64,000 bases of DNA, taken from assembly GCA_944548615.1 (NCBI GenBank), contig OX155960.1, positions 30,883,211 to 30,947,210 on the forward strand. The letters run 5' to 3'. Shown here in pieces: positions 11,653-27,125 of this stretch. Source of the stretch: Micropterix aruncella (lineage: Eukaryota > Arthropoda > Insecta > Lepidoptera > Micropterigidae). Position numbers and translations under genes: made by a program. Each line of letters begins with the position of its first letter. Position 1 is the first letter of the stretch. The notes under the pieces were generated by a model that saw only the letters and a program-made list of their open reading frames with translations, was not told where the DNA came from and did no database searches.

Positions 11653-12879
11653 GTTAAACCATGAGTTTGATCAACCTTTAAACCAAAATTTAAACTGCAT
11701 CCTCTTTTACTAAACAACATCCTCTTCCTCGGTCTTTTAGTGTGTAGTGCGCTGAACGAAGGCATAAACAAATAAACTCTCATTGCAATATGCCAGTTGA
11801 TAAAAATCGACTTTCTCTTTAAAATATTCATGCTTGTGGATAATTTTGGTGAATTTCAATCAGATATCTTTAAGTCTTACTAATTTTAAAAAATAACTAA
11901 TTTTCGCTAACTTTTGTATTAGTTTAAAGCGACACGATCTCCGCAAGTTTCGCTGGTAAAACATACTTCTATCTCTGTGTTTATATAGTGGGCGATAGAG
12001 CGCTGTCTCTTTCTCGCGTTGTTTAAATTACCGGCGGAATTATAACGAATTTGAGTTACATCATCCAATGTTGGTCATAGGGGTAGCGACATTCGCTGTT
12101 TTCAGCGAACGTTAAGAAAATAGCACGGTGCCGATACATCATAGGGCTGCTGTTGGTGGTTGATGCTCGTCCACCACCAGTTGGCGATGGGAGAACGGGA
12201 GGCAGACGTACTCGCTCCCCCGGATCTACATACGTGGGTACGTGGGGGGCACGTAAACGCCGAGTGTGTCTCCGTGTTTCAATCATATTAAGACGAAGAG
12301 GTTGTCTCAAAGGACAGCAGATATTGGGAGCGCAAGCGAGACGGCGCTATCACTGAGCGACGCGCGCGACAGAGAGGTGCGCACGGTCTTCAAGTGCGAA
12401 TTTACATTCGAGAGGTGAATTGGAAGCGTCGCCTCTCACGAGTGCCGGAGCTGCTTCTTCCTCGCCGGAATCAATTTAAATATATATAAGTAGGGAAAAA
12501 AATCTACAAACATCATAAAATGTGCGAGACGAATCCCGTATAGTACGGTGAACACTTGGCGATGGTAATGCTGTGCACAAGTTGGCAATCGCTGAAAAAA
12601 ATATCGTAGTTCATGAAAACTAAGCTGGCACAGTTGTCATTATATTAGCTTCGGGTCGGATTAGTGTCAGGCGATACTGGCTATTCGCAAGTCATCTTTA
12701 TATTTAATACATCTTGACCCATTAATATTTTAAATGTAACACTGCTGTGGTATTAGACCTGCTAAATTCACAGGATGAAAGGAGAATCTAAAAGTGACTA
12801 AAATATTGAAGTTTTTGGAGATATAATTCATTCAGGTCAAAGAATATGTAATCCTTGAGAGGTGTTAACCCTTGTTTTT
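11653..12879. other. no gene recognised; GC-rich patch inside
   Basis: 12000-12470 is GC-rich with TACGTGGGTACGTGGG and GACGCGCGCGACAG words. Overlapping open frames on both strands (12056-12310, 12153-12356) carry no motif. It may be host regulatory or untranslated sequence; not shown. Confidence 0.3.
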
Positions 12880-13316
12880 ACTAGCTTTTATTTACCTTGC
12901 AATGTTTGTTAGTTTGTTTAGATCAAATCTTACAAGCTGAATTAGAACCACTTCCTCTTATCCTATGAGGTTTAATTTTTACATGTTGGTTCAGTTCCGA
13001 TGACAATGCATTTTTATCGACTCCCGACGAGGATACTCTTCCACGGTCAACAGCACATACCCACAATTTTGTATACGCATTCAATTATGTTTTCCTGTTC
13101 TAAGTTTTACCGCGATAGGGTTAATGGACCCAGGGTTGGCTTCGAACAAGGGAACTCCTCAACGGTCTACAGCACAAAATCGAAATTTTGTATAGGATTC
13201 ACTTATGATAGCCCGTTATAAGATCCACTATGACTCAGCTGCTGCACACAGGGTTGGCTCGGGACAGAGCATTTTGATAATAGCTTGTTTTTATAAATGT
13301 ATTTTTACTATTAACT
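12880..13316 (+). mobile_element. dispersed repeat S, copy 1
   Basis: AGCTTTTATTTACCTTGCAA, GATGACAATGCATTTTTAT, AGGGTTGGCTTCGAAC, AATTTTGTATA and GGCTCGGGACAGAGC follow one another as in 46322-47273. Inside, a roughly 120-bp unit (GGTTGGCT to GTTCTAAGTT) is tandemly repeated. The repeat is familiar from Lepidoptera; class unassigned. Confidence 0.75.
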
Positions 13317-17415
<4,099 letters not shown>

Positions 17416-17639
17416 TTTATTTATTTTGTCTATATTGAGTACTTACATAGTTGAAATCGGGGCCCGAGCTTAGTAATGCTACGCTAGGGCTTATTCGTGC
17501 GACTTATCTAGAGCCTTTGATGTCGTTGACTACAAATTGTTAGTACTGAACTAACAAGAACGATAATTTTTAAAAAAATGGTGCGGTTACAAAAAGCGGT
17601 ATTTATTATATTATTCTAAATTCGGAATTCGAAGCGACA

Positions 17640-17790
17640 GATGACTTAAATGGCTGGTAATAAGGGCGTGAGGTTGGCCCGCTGTATTCACATTCCAGTG
17701 CCTCGCGGTAGGGTGTAGCCTTCTTACGGGCATGTTGACGGAGCTAGACTGGAGATTGTGTTGTCCCTGAGTCACTGTGTAATCACATCA
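17640..17790 (-). mobile_element. X-family repeat, short diverged piece
   Basis: TAAGGGCGTGAGGTTGGCCC, CTCGCGGTAGG, CTTCTTACGGGCATGTTGAC and GGAGCTAGACTGG follow the order of the X end read on the minus strand. The ends are not preserved. Confidence 0.5.
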
Positions 17791-18191
17791 TGACTGAAAG
17801 AACAAGCTTTTTCGTTATAACAGCCTGAGATGTCGGATTCGCTCGTTACAGATGACAGCTCGAAAGTGTATGTCTGTTTGTTAATAGCATGAACCACTGG
17901 ACTGATTCGTTCGGTTTTTCCTTTATATTCATAACTTGACTATTCCTATTAGTTATAGCGTATAACAGATTAAAATCGGTTTGAATAGTTTCCGAGATAT
18001 ACAAAATGTCAAACAAGTCGGAGAAAAGGTGTCAATTTTAACATTTCAAAGTTGAGTTTGTAATGACGATATTGATATAATAAATCGATAATGGCGAATT
18101 GATAGTGAGGGATGAGCGAATTGAACCCTTAGTAGATACTTTTCGTCGTCCCTGAGCAACGCGCTATGATCATTTATTGTCTTTAGTTTAG
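17791..18191. other. non-coding, repeat-like
   Basis: GAACCACTGGACTGATTCGT and the following CCGAGATATAC phrase are typical of non-coding insect repeat tails. No gene is seen. Confidence 0.3.
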
Positions 18192-18440
18192 CAAGGGTCC
18201 ATTAGCCCATAGGGAGCTAATGGGCCCTTGCTGAGTTGGCCACGAAGACCTATTCTGTTCAGGGTTGATCACACTCACGGGTCAACACCCACCCGGCGGC
18301 CTCCACGCATGAAGTACGAGCCCGGGCAGGTTTCTGGCCCTAATGCTAGTTTCCCCCTAGGAATCAACCTTCTGGCGCTCTTGAACGGTCTGCGCACCGT
18401 GCGGCGTAAGCCAATCGATTGTGCACTCTGACTAACAGTT
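18192..18440 (-). mobile_element. X-family repeat, 3' portion with a terminal hairpin
   Basis: The X end GAGCTAATGGGCCCTTGC is preceded by its own inverse, GCAAGGGTCCATTAGC, at 18192-18207. Two X tips therefore face each other across a 7-base gap. From 18209 the sequence follows X (GGGTCAACACCCACCCGGCG) until CTGACTAACAG, where the R1-like element begins. Confidence 0.75.
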
Positions 18441-18820
18441 TAGTGGTTTCAAGGCGGCAGGTGAGGGTGGAGAACCCACCCACCGCCCGGGCAGTTATAA
18501 CGACGGTGGTCGTCTTATCTGCCCGGGATGTCATGCAACGACACCCCGCGCGTACCAGAAGGGTATACGCGCGGGGGGTAAAGAAAGGTAGCCACCCCCC
18601 CCCGTACCACCCCGAGAACCCATTTATTCAGTTTAAAGAAAAGAAAAACAAGCATACAAGCGAAATTAACAATTGAAAAATTTTAACATTGAAATGCTTG
18701 CAATCACAGAATAAAAATAGAAGTAAAATTTAAAAAAAAAACACTATAAAGAAACACAAATAATAATAATTGAAGATAAAAGAAGACAGGCTACCAAACA
18801 CAGACAGGATGTCAGGGGGA
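18441..18820 (-). mobile_element. probable 3' untranslated region of the R1-clade LINE
   Basis: It lies directly after the stop of the R1-like frame, read on the minus strand, and ends where X resumes. It is GC-rich near 18460-18610 (a palindromic CCGCGCGTACC/GGTATACGCGCGG pair) and A-rich near 18640-18780. Confidence 0.45.
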
Positions 18821-20175
18821 CTAAGTGGCTGGTGAGGGGGGTATGTAGACGTATGGGTCATGGGGCGGTCTCGTGGGGGACGGCCTAACCAAGGTCCTCA
18901 GGCAGGGGACGCGCCCGCGGGGGCGGTTTGGGGGACGGCACATAGACGGGCACTTCGGGCTGGAAGTTGCCCCCGCATCACGCCACTGGTGTCGGGGGGA
19001 CCCCAAAACTGGGGTTCCCGGAAGCCTCAACTCCTCCCAAAGGGAAACCCACTTCTCCACGAAGCATCGGAATGCGCCGAAACAACGCCCACACTCGAAC
19101 AGATCCGCATACCATATCGGTAGGCGCTTGGCGCATGCGCCGACCTCACGCACCAATTCATCCCGTGCGGTCGAGAGCTTTGGGCATATCCAAATGACGT
19201 GTTCTGCCGTTTGAAGTCCATGCCCACATACGCACCAGGGGTCACGGGAGAGTCCAAAGTCAGACAGCTTGGCTTTGAACTCTCCATGGCCCCCGACCAG
19301 CTGGGTGGTATGGTGATCAAACCGCAGAAAACACGCATTTTTCATTCTCGCCCCTACCGACGGAAAGAAGCAGTGGGTGAGGCGGCCCGTGCCGCCAGCG
19401 TCCCACCTCTCCTGCCAAACACGAACGGATTCCGCACGAATCAGGCGAGCAAACTCCCCAGCTCGATACCCCGCGCTGGGGAGAACAACCGAGAGGCCAT
19501 GAAAGACCACTGGCCCTCCCCGACGATACCGCGCCAACGCTGCACGCCTAAAACCTCCAAATCAATGGGCAGGACGCCCGCAATGACAGGTAGCGCGAGA
19601 GTGGACGTCGTCCTGTACGCCCCGGTCATAGCCACGAGAGGGATGCGCTGCCCACGCAGAAGAGCCACTCGGATTGCCTCCGGGATGTGGTGCTCCGTCC
19701 ACGCACGTGCAGCCTACGTCACACGTGGTACGAAGACACCTTTGTAAATCGCCCTTACCGCCAGGAAACGAATTCCCCAGTCGACTCGGCTCGCTCTACG
19801 GAGAGCAAAGAAGAGGGACCGGGATTTCTCGGCTACAATTTTCGCGTGCGTAAGGAAGGAAAGGGACGCCGTCAGCGCGATCCCCAGGTACCGGACAGAC
19901 TCCGGAAAGGATACCGGGCGTCCGCACATTCTGATGACCGGGTTACGCTTGAGGCGCCCCTTCAGGAGAAGCGCTTGAGTTTTAGCCGGTGAGAAGGTCA
20001 GTCTGTTACGCTGGCCCCACCCGAGGATGAGGTCCAACGACGCAGCTACCCTTCTCTCGACCTCAGCGCGACTCCTGCCACCTACCAGTAGGAGAGCGTC
20101 GTCAGCGTATGCACTGACGGCGCATCCCGCCGGGTATGGTAGTCCCAGAAAATCACTCTCACTAACATATTGATA
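18821..20175 (-). pseudogene. R1-clade LINE ORF2, 5'-truncated and frameshifted
   Basis: The minus-strand translation opens in the reverse-transcriptase palm with AYADDALLLVGG, then FSPAKTQALLLKG and VRYLGIAL. It continues through GAYRTTSTLALPVIAGVLP, WQERWDAGGTGRLTHCFFP, GHGEFKAKL and the terminal zinc knuckle CVCGHGLQTAEHVIWICP. This order and the CCHC end are typical of R1-clade non-LTR retrotransposons. The enzyme would copy element RNA at a nicked chromosomal site. The endonuclease and the first half of the reverse transcriptase are missing. There is a stop after FVPRVT (near 19716) and a frame change near 19500, so it is dead. X-family sequence abuts both ends. Confidence 0.85.
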
Positions 20176-20834
20176 TGTCAACTACAACGGGCGAGCCCGT
20201 CACCACAGGACTTTTTAACGATTAGTCGTTCTGTCGACCTGCAGTGAGCGTAGAAGACTTTGGACATAACAAATCCGACGTCTAGCTACGCCACAACCCG
20301 TAAGAGTCCAACGCCTTACCGCGAGTTAGCCAGGAATAAACCCGGCGGGCTCGAGATACTCGCGCCCTTACTTCAAATTGTGACCAGATTTCTCCGGTCC
20401 CTCGATTGGTTCCGAGTTCGAGGTCGCTTGCGCGGTCCTCTTCCTTACGAAGCGGTGAAACGGAGTACACCGAATCTATCGCGGACCAAGGCGTTTTTTT
20501 CCCGGCTCTGAACCGGGATCGGATGGCCAATGGTCATTTCAAGAGCAGTCGCCGTAAGGTACGCAACCACCCCCGCTCTATAGGAAACAATACAGTTCCC
20601 AGACTCCCCCGACTGTTAGTCGGAGAGCACAATCGAATGGCTTGCGCCGCACGGTGCGCAGACCGTCCAGGAGCGCCAGAGGTTTGATTCTCAGGGGAGA
20701 CTGGTTGACCCAGTGTCCTACCCAGGTTCGCACCCCGTGCGTGGAGGCCGTCGGATGGGTGTTGACCCGTGAGTGTGACCGACCCTGAACACATGGGTCA
20801 TCGTGGCCAACTCATCATGGGCCCGTTAGCTCCC
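20176..20834 (+). mobile_element. X-family repeat, essentially full-length copy
   Basis: It runs from TGTCAACTACAACGGGCGAG to GGGCCCGTTAGCTCCC, about 660 bp, and is the best reference copy. It is GC-rich compared with its flanks. Short open frames on both strands are not shared in frame with other copies, so coding is unlikely. No TIR, poly-A tail or clear target duplication was seen. Confidence 0.8.
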
Positions 20835-20840
20835 ACTCCC

Positions 20841-21288
20841 ACTCTGACTAACAGTCGGGGAAGTCTGGAAGCAGTACTGTTTCCTATAGAGCGGGGGGTG
20901 GTTGCGGACCTTACGGCGACTGCTCTTGAAACGACCATCGGCTACCCGATCCTGGGTAAACAGCCGGGCAAAGGATGCCGTGGTCCGCGATAGATTCGGT
21001 ATACACCGTTTCACCGCTTCGTAAGGGAGAGGACCGCGCAAGCGACCTCGAAATCGAACCAATCAAGACCGGAAAAATCTGGTCGCAATTGGAAGTAAGG
21101 GCGTGAGTGGAAGCCCGCTGGTAACGTACCTGGTTATCTCGCGGATAAGGCGTTGGCCTCTTACGGGCATGTGGCGGAGCTTGACGGTGGGCTGTTTTGT
21201 CCAAGTCTTCTGCGCTCACTTCACGGGAGATGGAACGACCAATCGTTAAAACTTCCTGAGGTGACGGGTTCGTCCGTTGTAGTTGACA
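20841..21288 (-). mobile_element. X-family repeat, inverted neighbour copy
   Basis: It begins at the internal point ACTCTGACTAACAGTCGGGG and reads to the X terminus GTAGTTGACA. It is the inverse of roughly the first 450 bp of the copy at 20176, so the pair could form a long hairpin. Confidence 0.8.
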
Positions 21289-21780
21289 ACTCTATTTGTC
21301 TTTAGTCATTCTACCGAACGATCGATTTTCCGCACTTCCAGAAGCGTGCATTTTGGGATCGGTTAATAAACTTCAATCAAAATCCGGCTCATAAGCATAG
21401 CAAACAGCCCGTTATAAACGGGCTCAAATTCTAGTTTTATGAAATAACTACATCCATCGCAACGCGTATAAATCTTTACACCTTGATCTTGCGTCGCACG
21501 CGTAACGGGTATCGAATTAAAGCAGGTAGCAATGCGATTAACGCCGGATCGGTTTTTTTAATCTCATCACCGTTAACGTGATTAACGAATCTGTTCCATA
21601 GTAGCACGCCACAACATGCAAGCTCAGTTTTTCAAATTAACGGCGGTAAATGAAATCTTACTTCTAAACATTAAGTTGCCTCACAAAGTTTTTTATATCT
21701 CCCAAAACTCTTCACCGTATGGATTTAGAGTGCCTTTTTGAGAGGTGCCTTCCTTAACTTGCATGCACGTCAGTAGTGGT
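21289..21780. other. no gene recognised
   Basis: Mixed composition. A stem AGCCCGTTATAAACGGGCT lies near 21407-21425. No repeat partner was found in this window. Confidence 0.3.
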
Positions 21781-22760
21781 ATTTATGTTTTAAAATGTCT
21801 ACTATATGCTAAATCTAATATTAACGAACAAGGGGGTAAACGGGCATATGCACTCCCACAATACACGCAGACGTGATGATGCTATTCTGCCTAAAGTACG
21901 CCTTAGGCAGACACAAAAGTCCTTTGGATATTTGAGCTATAAGCTGTTTAACCAGCTACCTACCACTCTCCACAAAAAAGATAGACACAAAGGAGTTTAA
22001 AAGATTTATTAAACAAAAGCTGCAATCCACACATGTTTTCCATAAGCTGGGTGACTTTTTTTAGCATGCCAATTCTTTCAAATGGGAATAACATTAATAT
22101 GTAACTTTCAGGTACCTCATTTTAGTTTTTATTGTTTAACTAGCTGCGCCCCGCGGTTTCACCCGCGTGGTGATGGAAATTGTGATAATGATGATAGAAA
22201 ACTATATATCTTTATAAATTATAGCCTATGTGTTATTCTGATGTGTAAGCTATATTATTGTAAAGTTTCATCAAAATCCATTCAGTAGTTTTTGCGTGGA
22301 TCCATACATACATTCTTACAAACTTTCGCGTTTATAATAGTAGTAGGATAATAATATTATGAATTTTATATTTAATATGTAGATTACAATGTTTAACGTA
22401 ACATACCTGACCATATACATACGTTGTTTTTTTTAATTTTGTTTTGATACTTTCTATTGTGTGATTATTTTATGTATAAAGTGCCTAAGATGACTATTAA
22501 TATTCTTATAATTATTATTTATTTTATATGTATACTCATGTACGTGGATTTAGCTGTTTTTTTATAATTTTATTTGTCTGCCGTGTAAAGCCGACTTTAG
22601 TCAACGCTATTGTCAAATTATTATTTCTGCTTTAATAGTTTTATATCTACATATATTAATATATTACTAGCAACTGACTAATTCTAATATACGATAATTA
22701 GCTTTAATTGATAATTCATGCTTTTATTGTATATTCTGAATGAATAAATTGAATACTGAA
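21781..22760 (+). pseudogene. CR1/Jockey-type LINE, C-terminal and 3' end, interrupted
   Basis: The frame at 21806-22000 contains HSHNTRRRDDAILPKVRL and SFGYLSYKLFNQLPTTLH. This is the conserved region just after the reverse transcriptase of CR1/Jockey-type LINEs. One base later a second frame continues IDTKEFKRFIKQKL, so a single-base frameshift lies near 21980. The 3' region is split by a CTAGCTG-type repeat at 22139-22350. The element ends in GAATACT repeats (22748-22778). Nothing upstream of the C-terminus survives, so it is dead. Confidence 0.7.
22139..22350 (+). mobile_element. CTAGCTGCGCCCCGCGG-type short repeat
   Basis: It starts AACTAGCTGCGCCCCGCGGT, contains AAAATCCATTCAGTAGTTTT and ends TTTATAATAGTAGTAGGAT. 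This is a very common lepidopteran non-coding repeat, usually regarded as a SINE or LINE-tail-like element. It lies within the LINE 3' region, so it inserted later. Confidence 0.7.
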
Positions 22761-22899
22761 TACTGAATACTGAATACTACAGTCATTAATTATGACTATT
22801 ACTTTCCTGGCCCACCAACCGACCAGGAGGGAAAGTATTGTGTACGCGCATTTTTTTGTAATTGAGTTGAATTCGAGATGAATTCTTTAGGACTATTTC

Positions 22900-23515
22900 C
22901 AGATTGAAGTCCGTTTGTGTATATTCTTTCACGATAGCGCCCAAACGCTTCATCCGATTGAGCCTAAATTCGGCATGCGGGCATTATTTGGTTGTAGTAA
23001 AGTAGTTGATGTGCTGCAGCGTCATCTAGTGGAAAATTACTGCGAAGTGGATAGCGCGACAACATTATCCGGGATCAAATACTTTTGTATACCAATTGTC
23101 ATAACGATCAATTGAACGGTATAAAAGTTGATGGGCTGCTGCGCCATCTACAACAAAGTCCAGGCCAGTTACAACAAAGAGGATAGCGCGAAAATATTAT
23201 CCTGCTCAAATACCTTAGTATACCAATTTTCATGGCGATCGGTTGAACGGTATAGGAGTTAATGTGCTGCAGAGCCATCTAGTGGCGAGTTACAACAAAG
23301 TGGAAAGCGCGAAAATATTATTTATTCTCAAATATAAATACCTATGTGTACCAATTTTCATGGCGATCGAATTTCATAGAGGAGTCTCTGCGCCGCAGCG
23401 CCACCTAGTGACGAGTTACAACAAAGTAGATATCATAAAAACCTTCTACATGAAAGAATACATTATATATGTTACAACTTTTATGGGGATCGGTCAAACG
23501 GTGTCGAATCTATTA
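22900..23515 (+). repeat. about 125-bp imperfect tandem repeat, 4 units
   Basis: GTGCTGCAGCGTCATCTAGT-type words recur near 23010, 23131, 23262 and 23388, each followed by AGTTACAACAAAG and CCAATTTTCATGGCGATC. Spacing varies from 121 to 131 bp. Such GCCATCTAGTGG arrays are part of larger insect repeats, but the host element here is not identified. Confidence 0.75.
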
Positions 23516-23555
23516 AGCTCGCACAAATATACCTATTAATATATCTATTTTTATA

Positions 23556-23901
23556 CAGCATGACTTTTTAGTTAGAGGCATCCTTATAGGAGTGAATCAG
23601 AACGAGGAAATAAGCAAGTTTTGTAAAAAAAAATATATTAAAATTTTTGTAAATGTGATAAATAAAAGTTGGACAAGCGTTGAGCGCGATGCGCTATCTA
23701 GCAATGGATAAAATATCTCGAATAAACAATATTCGCGATATTTTACCTACCGCTAAATGGCGCAACGTCCTCAATTCTTTTTATGGTATTTTGCAAAACA
23801 TTAAATTTTTCAAATAAAAAAAAAATGTTTTTCCCATTTTTTAAAATTAAAACTTGCCTATTTCCTCTTACTGATTTATTTCATGGATTTAAGTCATCCT
23901 G
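23556..23901. mobile_element. M-family palindromic MITE, copy M2
   Basis: Ends CAGCATGACTTTTTAGTTAG and GGATTTAAGTCATCCTG pair loosely. The central palindrome (GCTATCTAGCAATGGATAAA against TTTACCTACCGCTAAATGGC) is well kept. Same layout as M1, more diverged. Confidence 0.8.
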
Positions 23902-23973
23902 TATGTGTAGATTATATTTTAAATTTATTAGTGTAATTTTCCCGCAAAGTCGAGTTACATCTAGCAAAGCATC

Positions 23974-24295
23974 TAAGGGCTCTCTAGACGATCAAGCATG
24001 CTTGACAAGCTTCGCGTCGCGGGCAGGGAGGAAGATCGTAAACCGCAGGAAATATGCAAATATTTTTTTGTAATATTTACCAAAAATGCCTAATTTTGTA
24101 GTTTATACCAGGGAGTCACGTTAATTAGAAGTAATTGATTGATGAATGATAGACTCCCTGGTATACAACTACACCATTAGGCATTTTTCGTAAATATTTT
24201 TAAAAAACATTTACATGTTTCCTGCGGTTTACGATCTCCTCCCAGCTCGGGACGTGATGCTAGACAAGCATGCTTGATCGTCTAGAAAGCCCTTA
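23974..24295. mobile_element. foldback element F, copy 1
   Basis: Left arm words CTAGACGATCAAGCATGCTT, AAACCGCAGGAAATATGCAA and TTTATACCAGGGAGTC reappear inverted in the right arm. Arms are about 140 bp with a 30-base loop. The copy at 30471 has the same structure. Non-coding. Confidence 0.9.
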
Positions 24296-24625
24296 TACGT
24301 TTATTAAGAGATGAAGGTCTACAACCGCAGACTTTACATATAAATATATAAATGTGCATCACCTCGCGATACCATTCGCACCTCATTATGGTATTACGAC
24401 TGGTGAAACGACGCCGACCGAGTATTATATTCACATTACCGCAAATCTTCTAATGGTATCGGATGCGGGGCTCATCACGACGATGTTTTTTTTTCTGCAG
24501 GTATCCTGATTAGAGATATAAGATGTAATATTTAACGTATTTCTTTACACACTTTCTTTTTATTAAAAGAGTAGATATCTCTCACCTTTTTGCCAGAACC
24601 AGTGAAGCTGTAGATTGGTTGTATA
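24296..24625. other. no gene recognised
   Basis: Mixed sequence without repeat partners or motifs visible in this window. Confidence 0.3.
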
Positions 24626-25563
24626 CAGGATGAGTTTTAATTGACCGGCATCATTGAAGGGGGTGAATCAGTACGAGTAAGTAAGCAATTTTAATAAAAT
24701 AATAAAGAAAACAAAAATATTAAAAAAAAATATATACTTTGCTTTTTTTTATTATTTTTAAACTAGCTGACCCAGCGAACTTCATACCGCCTAACAGTCA
24801 GTGATTGTCGTGTTATAGATTAACTGAACTTAATTTATGATTTTAAGTAGCTTGTTATATTTTTTTTACTTAGTTTATAAAAAAATACATTTCTGAACGC
24901 ACGCACAATATTTGACAACCAATATATATGTCAATCCTTTTACATTACTGATATTATTCTACATCTTTAAAATCTAAAATACGCCATTATCCGAATATTG
25001 TGGATATATATATAAACCTTTATTTAAATACGTTCTTTAATTTGATGGGAGAGTTTACCGTATCGATGGGATGAACATTAAATGTTTAACGTAACTGTAA
25101 CTGAAACTCATGAACATTTTGTAAGGGAAAATGTTTTTTCTTTTATTTTTTCGTCAAATTTCCATAAATGTTTTTAATAGTTATTCTGCTAATCGGGACG
25201 AAGACAAATACAACAAATCAAAAACCATGAAAATCGGTTCAGCCGTTCTTGAGTTATAAGTGTTCGAACAAACCCGACTTTGTTTTATATATATAGAAGA
25301 TAGTATAAAAAGCGTTGAGCACGATACGCTATCTATCGGTTGGTAAATTATAGTATTGTTTATTGCCAATATTTTACTTTTGTCAAACCCTTGTTATACT
25401 TTCATTTAACAGTCAAGTACCTACTTCAAACTTTCAAATTAAAAAAAAATGGAAAGAAGGTTTTTTTTTGTTTTTCCTATTTTTTTAAATTTAAAGTTGC
25501 TTATTTTCTAGTAGGTACTAATTCAGCGCCTTGAAGGATACCGTCTAATTAAAACTCAATCTG
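24626..25563. mobile_element. M-family palindromic MITE, copy M3, split by another repeat
   Basis: The left end CAGGATGAGTTTTAATTGAC and right end AAGGATACCGTCTAATTAAA match M1. The central palindrome survives at 25310-25375. About 535 bp of a CTAGCTGACCC-type repeat (24768-25302) interrupts it. Confidence 0.8.
24768..25302 (+). mobile_element. CTAGCTGACCCAGCG-type repeat inside M3
   Basis: It starts ACTAGCTGACCCAGCGAACT and ends GTTTTATATATATAGAAGAT, with AAATCGGTTCAGCCGTTCTT before the end. This is a well-known lepidopteran repeat type related in form to the one at 22139. No reading frame. Confidence 0.7.
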
Positions 25564-26439
25564 GGTATCCTACTGTTTGCACGGCTACGAATTGTTATTG
25601 AGGACTACTACAGATTAAACATAACTTTTATTTCGAGGACTAAGAATGACAGACCATAGTGAAACAAAAAGAACCTTTTTTCAGAAGGGTGTTTGTGCCA
25701 GAAATATCTTATTTTAATTTATATTCAATATCAAAAATAAACAAATTTTCTTTATAAGTGAATGTTTCAAAATAACTTTTTCTAATAGTGAATATTAAGG
25801 CAAACGGTTGTGTCACTCCAAGACTTTCCCGGCAATTAGCTAGTGACGTCATCTCATTCATTTAGAAATGAGATGACGCCGACGCGCTCAACTCGACGCC
25901 GATACAGCACAAGTTCGAGCTTAGTGGAGGAGAAGGACAAGGAAGCCCGACCCCAAGAAAATGGGACAGGGTCTAGGAAGAAAAAGAAGAAGAAGAATGC
26001 ATTTACTGCTGGTACAACTTGTATATATTAGATCGCTTTGATAACGTACCATAAATCGTGCATTCTAATAACCGCTATGCCATTCCGATAGAGGAATTCA
26101 CAGCGAACAATTAAACCAATGCGAAGCAGTAACAGGAAACAATTACCTAATAGCAGCCCGAAGCCATCGTGATATCTCCACAAATGAAGCGAGCTTATGA
26201 GGAAAGTGAGAGAGAGAGAGAGCATATACAGTCGATGGGAAACGACATGACCTATGCGATAGTGAAATAAACAGTAATCATAATACATGGTATAGGTACT
26301 AAGTTTTCTGCAGAAGACATTGACTAACGAAAGCGATAAGAAGTAAACCGACCATTAGCTCTTTTACTTTTCCAAAAACATACATCAAGTTACACGAAGT
26401 ATATAAATAGAAAAAGTCGAAGTATATAAATAGAATACA
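25564..26439. other. LINE-like 3' tail and AT-rich sequence
   Basis: 25895-26000 (GAGGAGAAGGACAAGGAAGC and AAAATGGGACAGGGTCTAGG, then GAAGAAGAAG repeats) resembles the 3' end of a LINE. A (GA)n patch lies at 26205-26222. No gene is supported. Confidence 0.4.
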
Positions 26440-26830
26440 TAGAAAAAGCCTTAACCTTCAGGATACCTCCGTCCTCTCGACTGGTTACGGGTCCAAAGTC
26501 ACTTACGCCGCCTCTACCTGTTGCATTACAGCGGTAATTCAATTTGAATTTATTAGGACCTGGGCGTTCTTTGCCCGTGGTGTTACACGGGATCGAGTGG
26601 CCCAAGGTCATTTCAAGAGTGGCATGACAACAGGTCAACATCCCCCCCCCCCCCCCCTGCTTAGGAGACAGTATATTACCATAGTATCCACTCTTTCAGT
26701 AATTAGTCAGAGTGCACAACCGATTGGCGTCACCGAACGGTGCAGAAACCGTCCGGTTGCAATCCCGCCAGGAGAAACAGATCCACCAGCTTTAAGACCT
26801 GAGACGCGAGAGTCTTACCCGGGGTAGCCT
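26440..26830 (+). mobile_element. X-family repeat, strongly diverged
   Basis: CTCGACTGGTTACGGGTCCA, ACACGGGATCGAGTGGCC, GGTCATTTCAAGAGTGGC, a C17 tract, CAGAGTGCACAACCGATTGG and GGTGCAGAAACCGTCC follow X order. Many substitutions and deletions mark it as an old copy. Confidence 0.5.
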
Positions 26831-27125
26831 TCCGCACGAGGAGGCTTCTGAATAGATCGTGACTTGAGCCGATCCGAGAACAAAATGGATCTTATGGCCG
26901 AAGCTGCACTAAACCATTCGTTACCAGCAGGATAATGAAGCAGCAGGCAGAGTTCGCTGAGCCCTTCCAAGGTAGTTCCTTTTCGAGTAGGCTACCGCAT
27001 GGGAACTGAAGCGTAAGTTGGATCGACCAACAAATCCTAGACTGCATTGAACCATTTAACCCTCAAAGACACACCGACATACATACACTTTTTGGGGTGA
27101 TTGCTTTGAAGTTAAGGTGGCGAGC
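26831..27125. other. no gene recognised
   Basis: GC-balanced sequence following the X-like piece; it may be part of the same larger repeat. No motif seen. Confidence 0.25.

Noticed and set aside
19199..19747. 182-codon plus-strand open frame
   Set aside because: It lies antisense to the R1-like reverse-transcriptase remnant, which explains its openness.
20282..21219. Several 70-100 codon frames on both strands
   Set aside because: They lie in X-family repeats, and the frames are not kept between copies.
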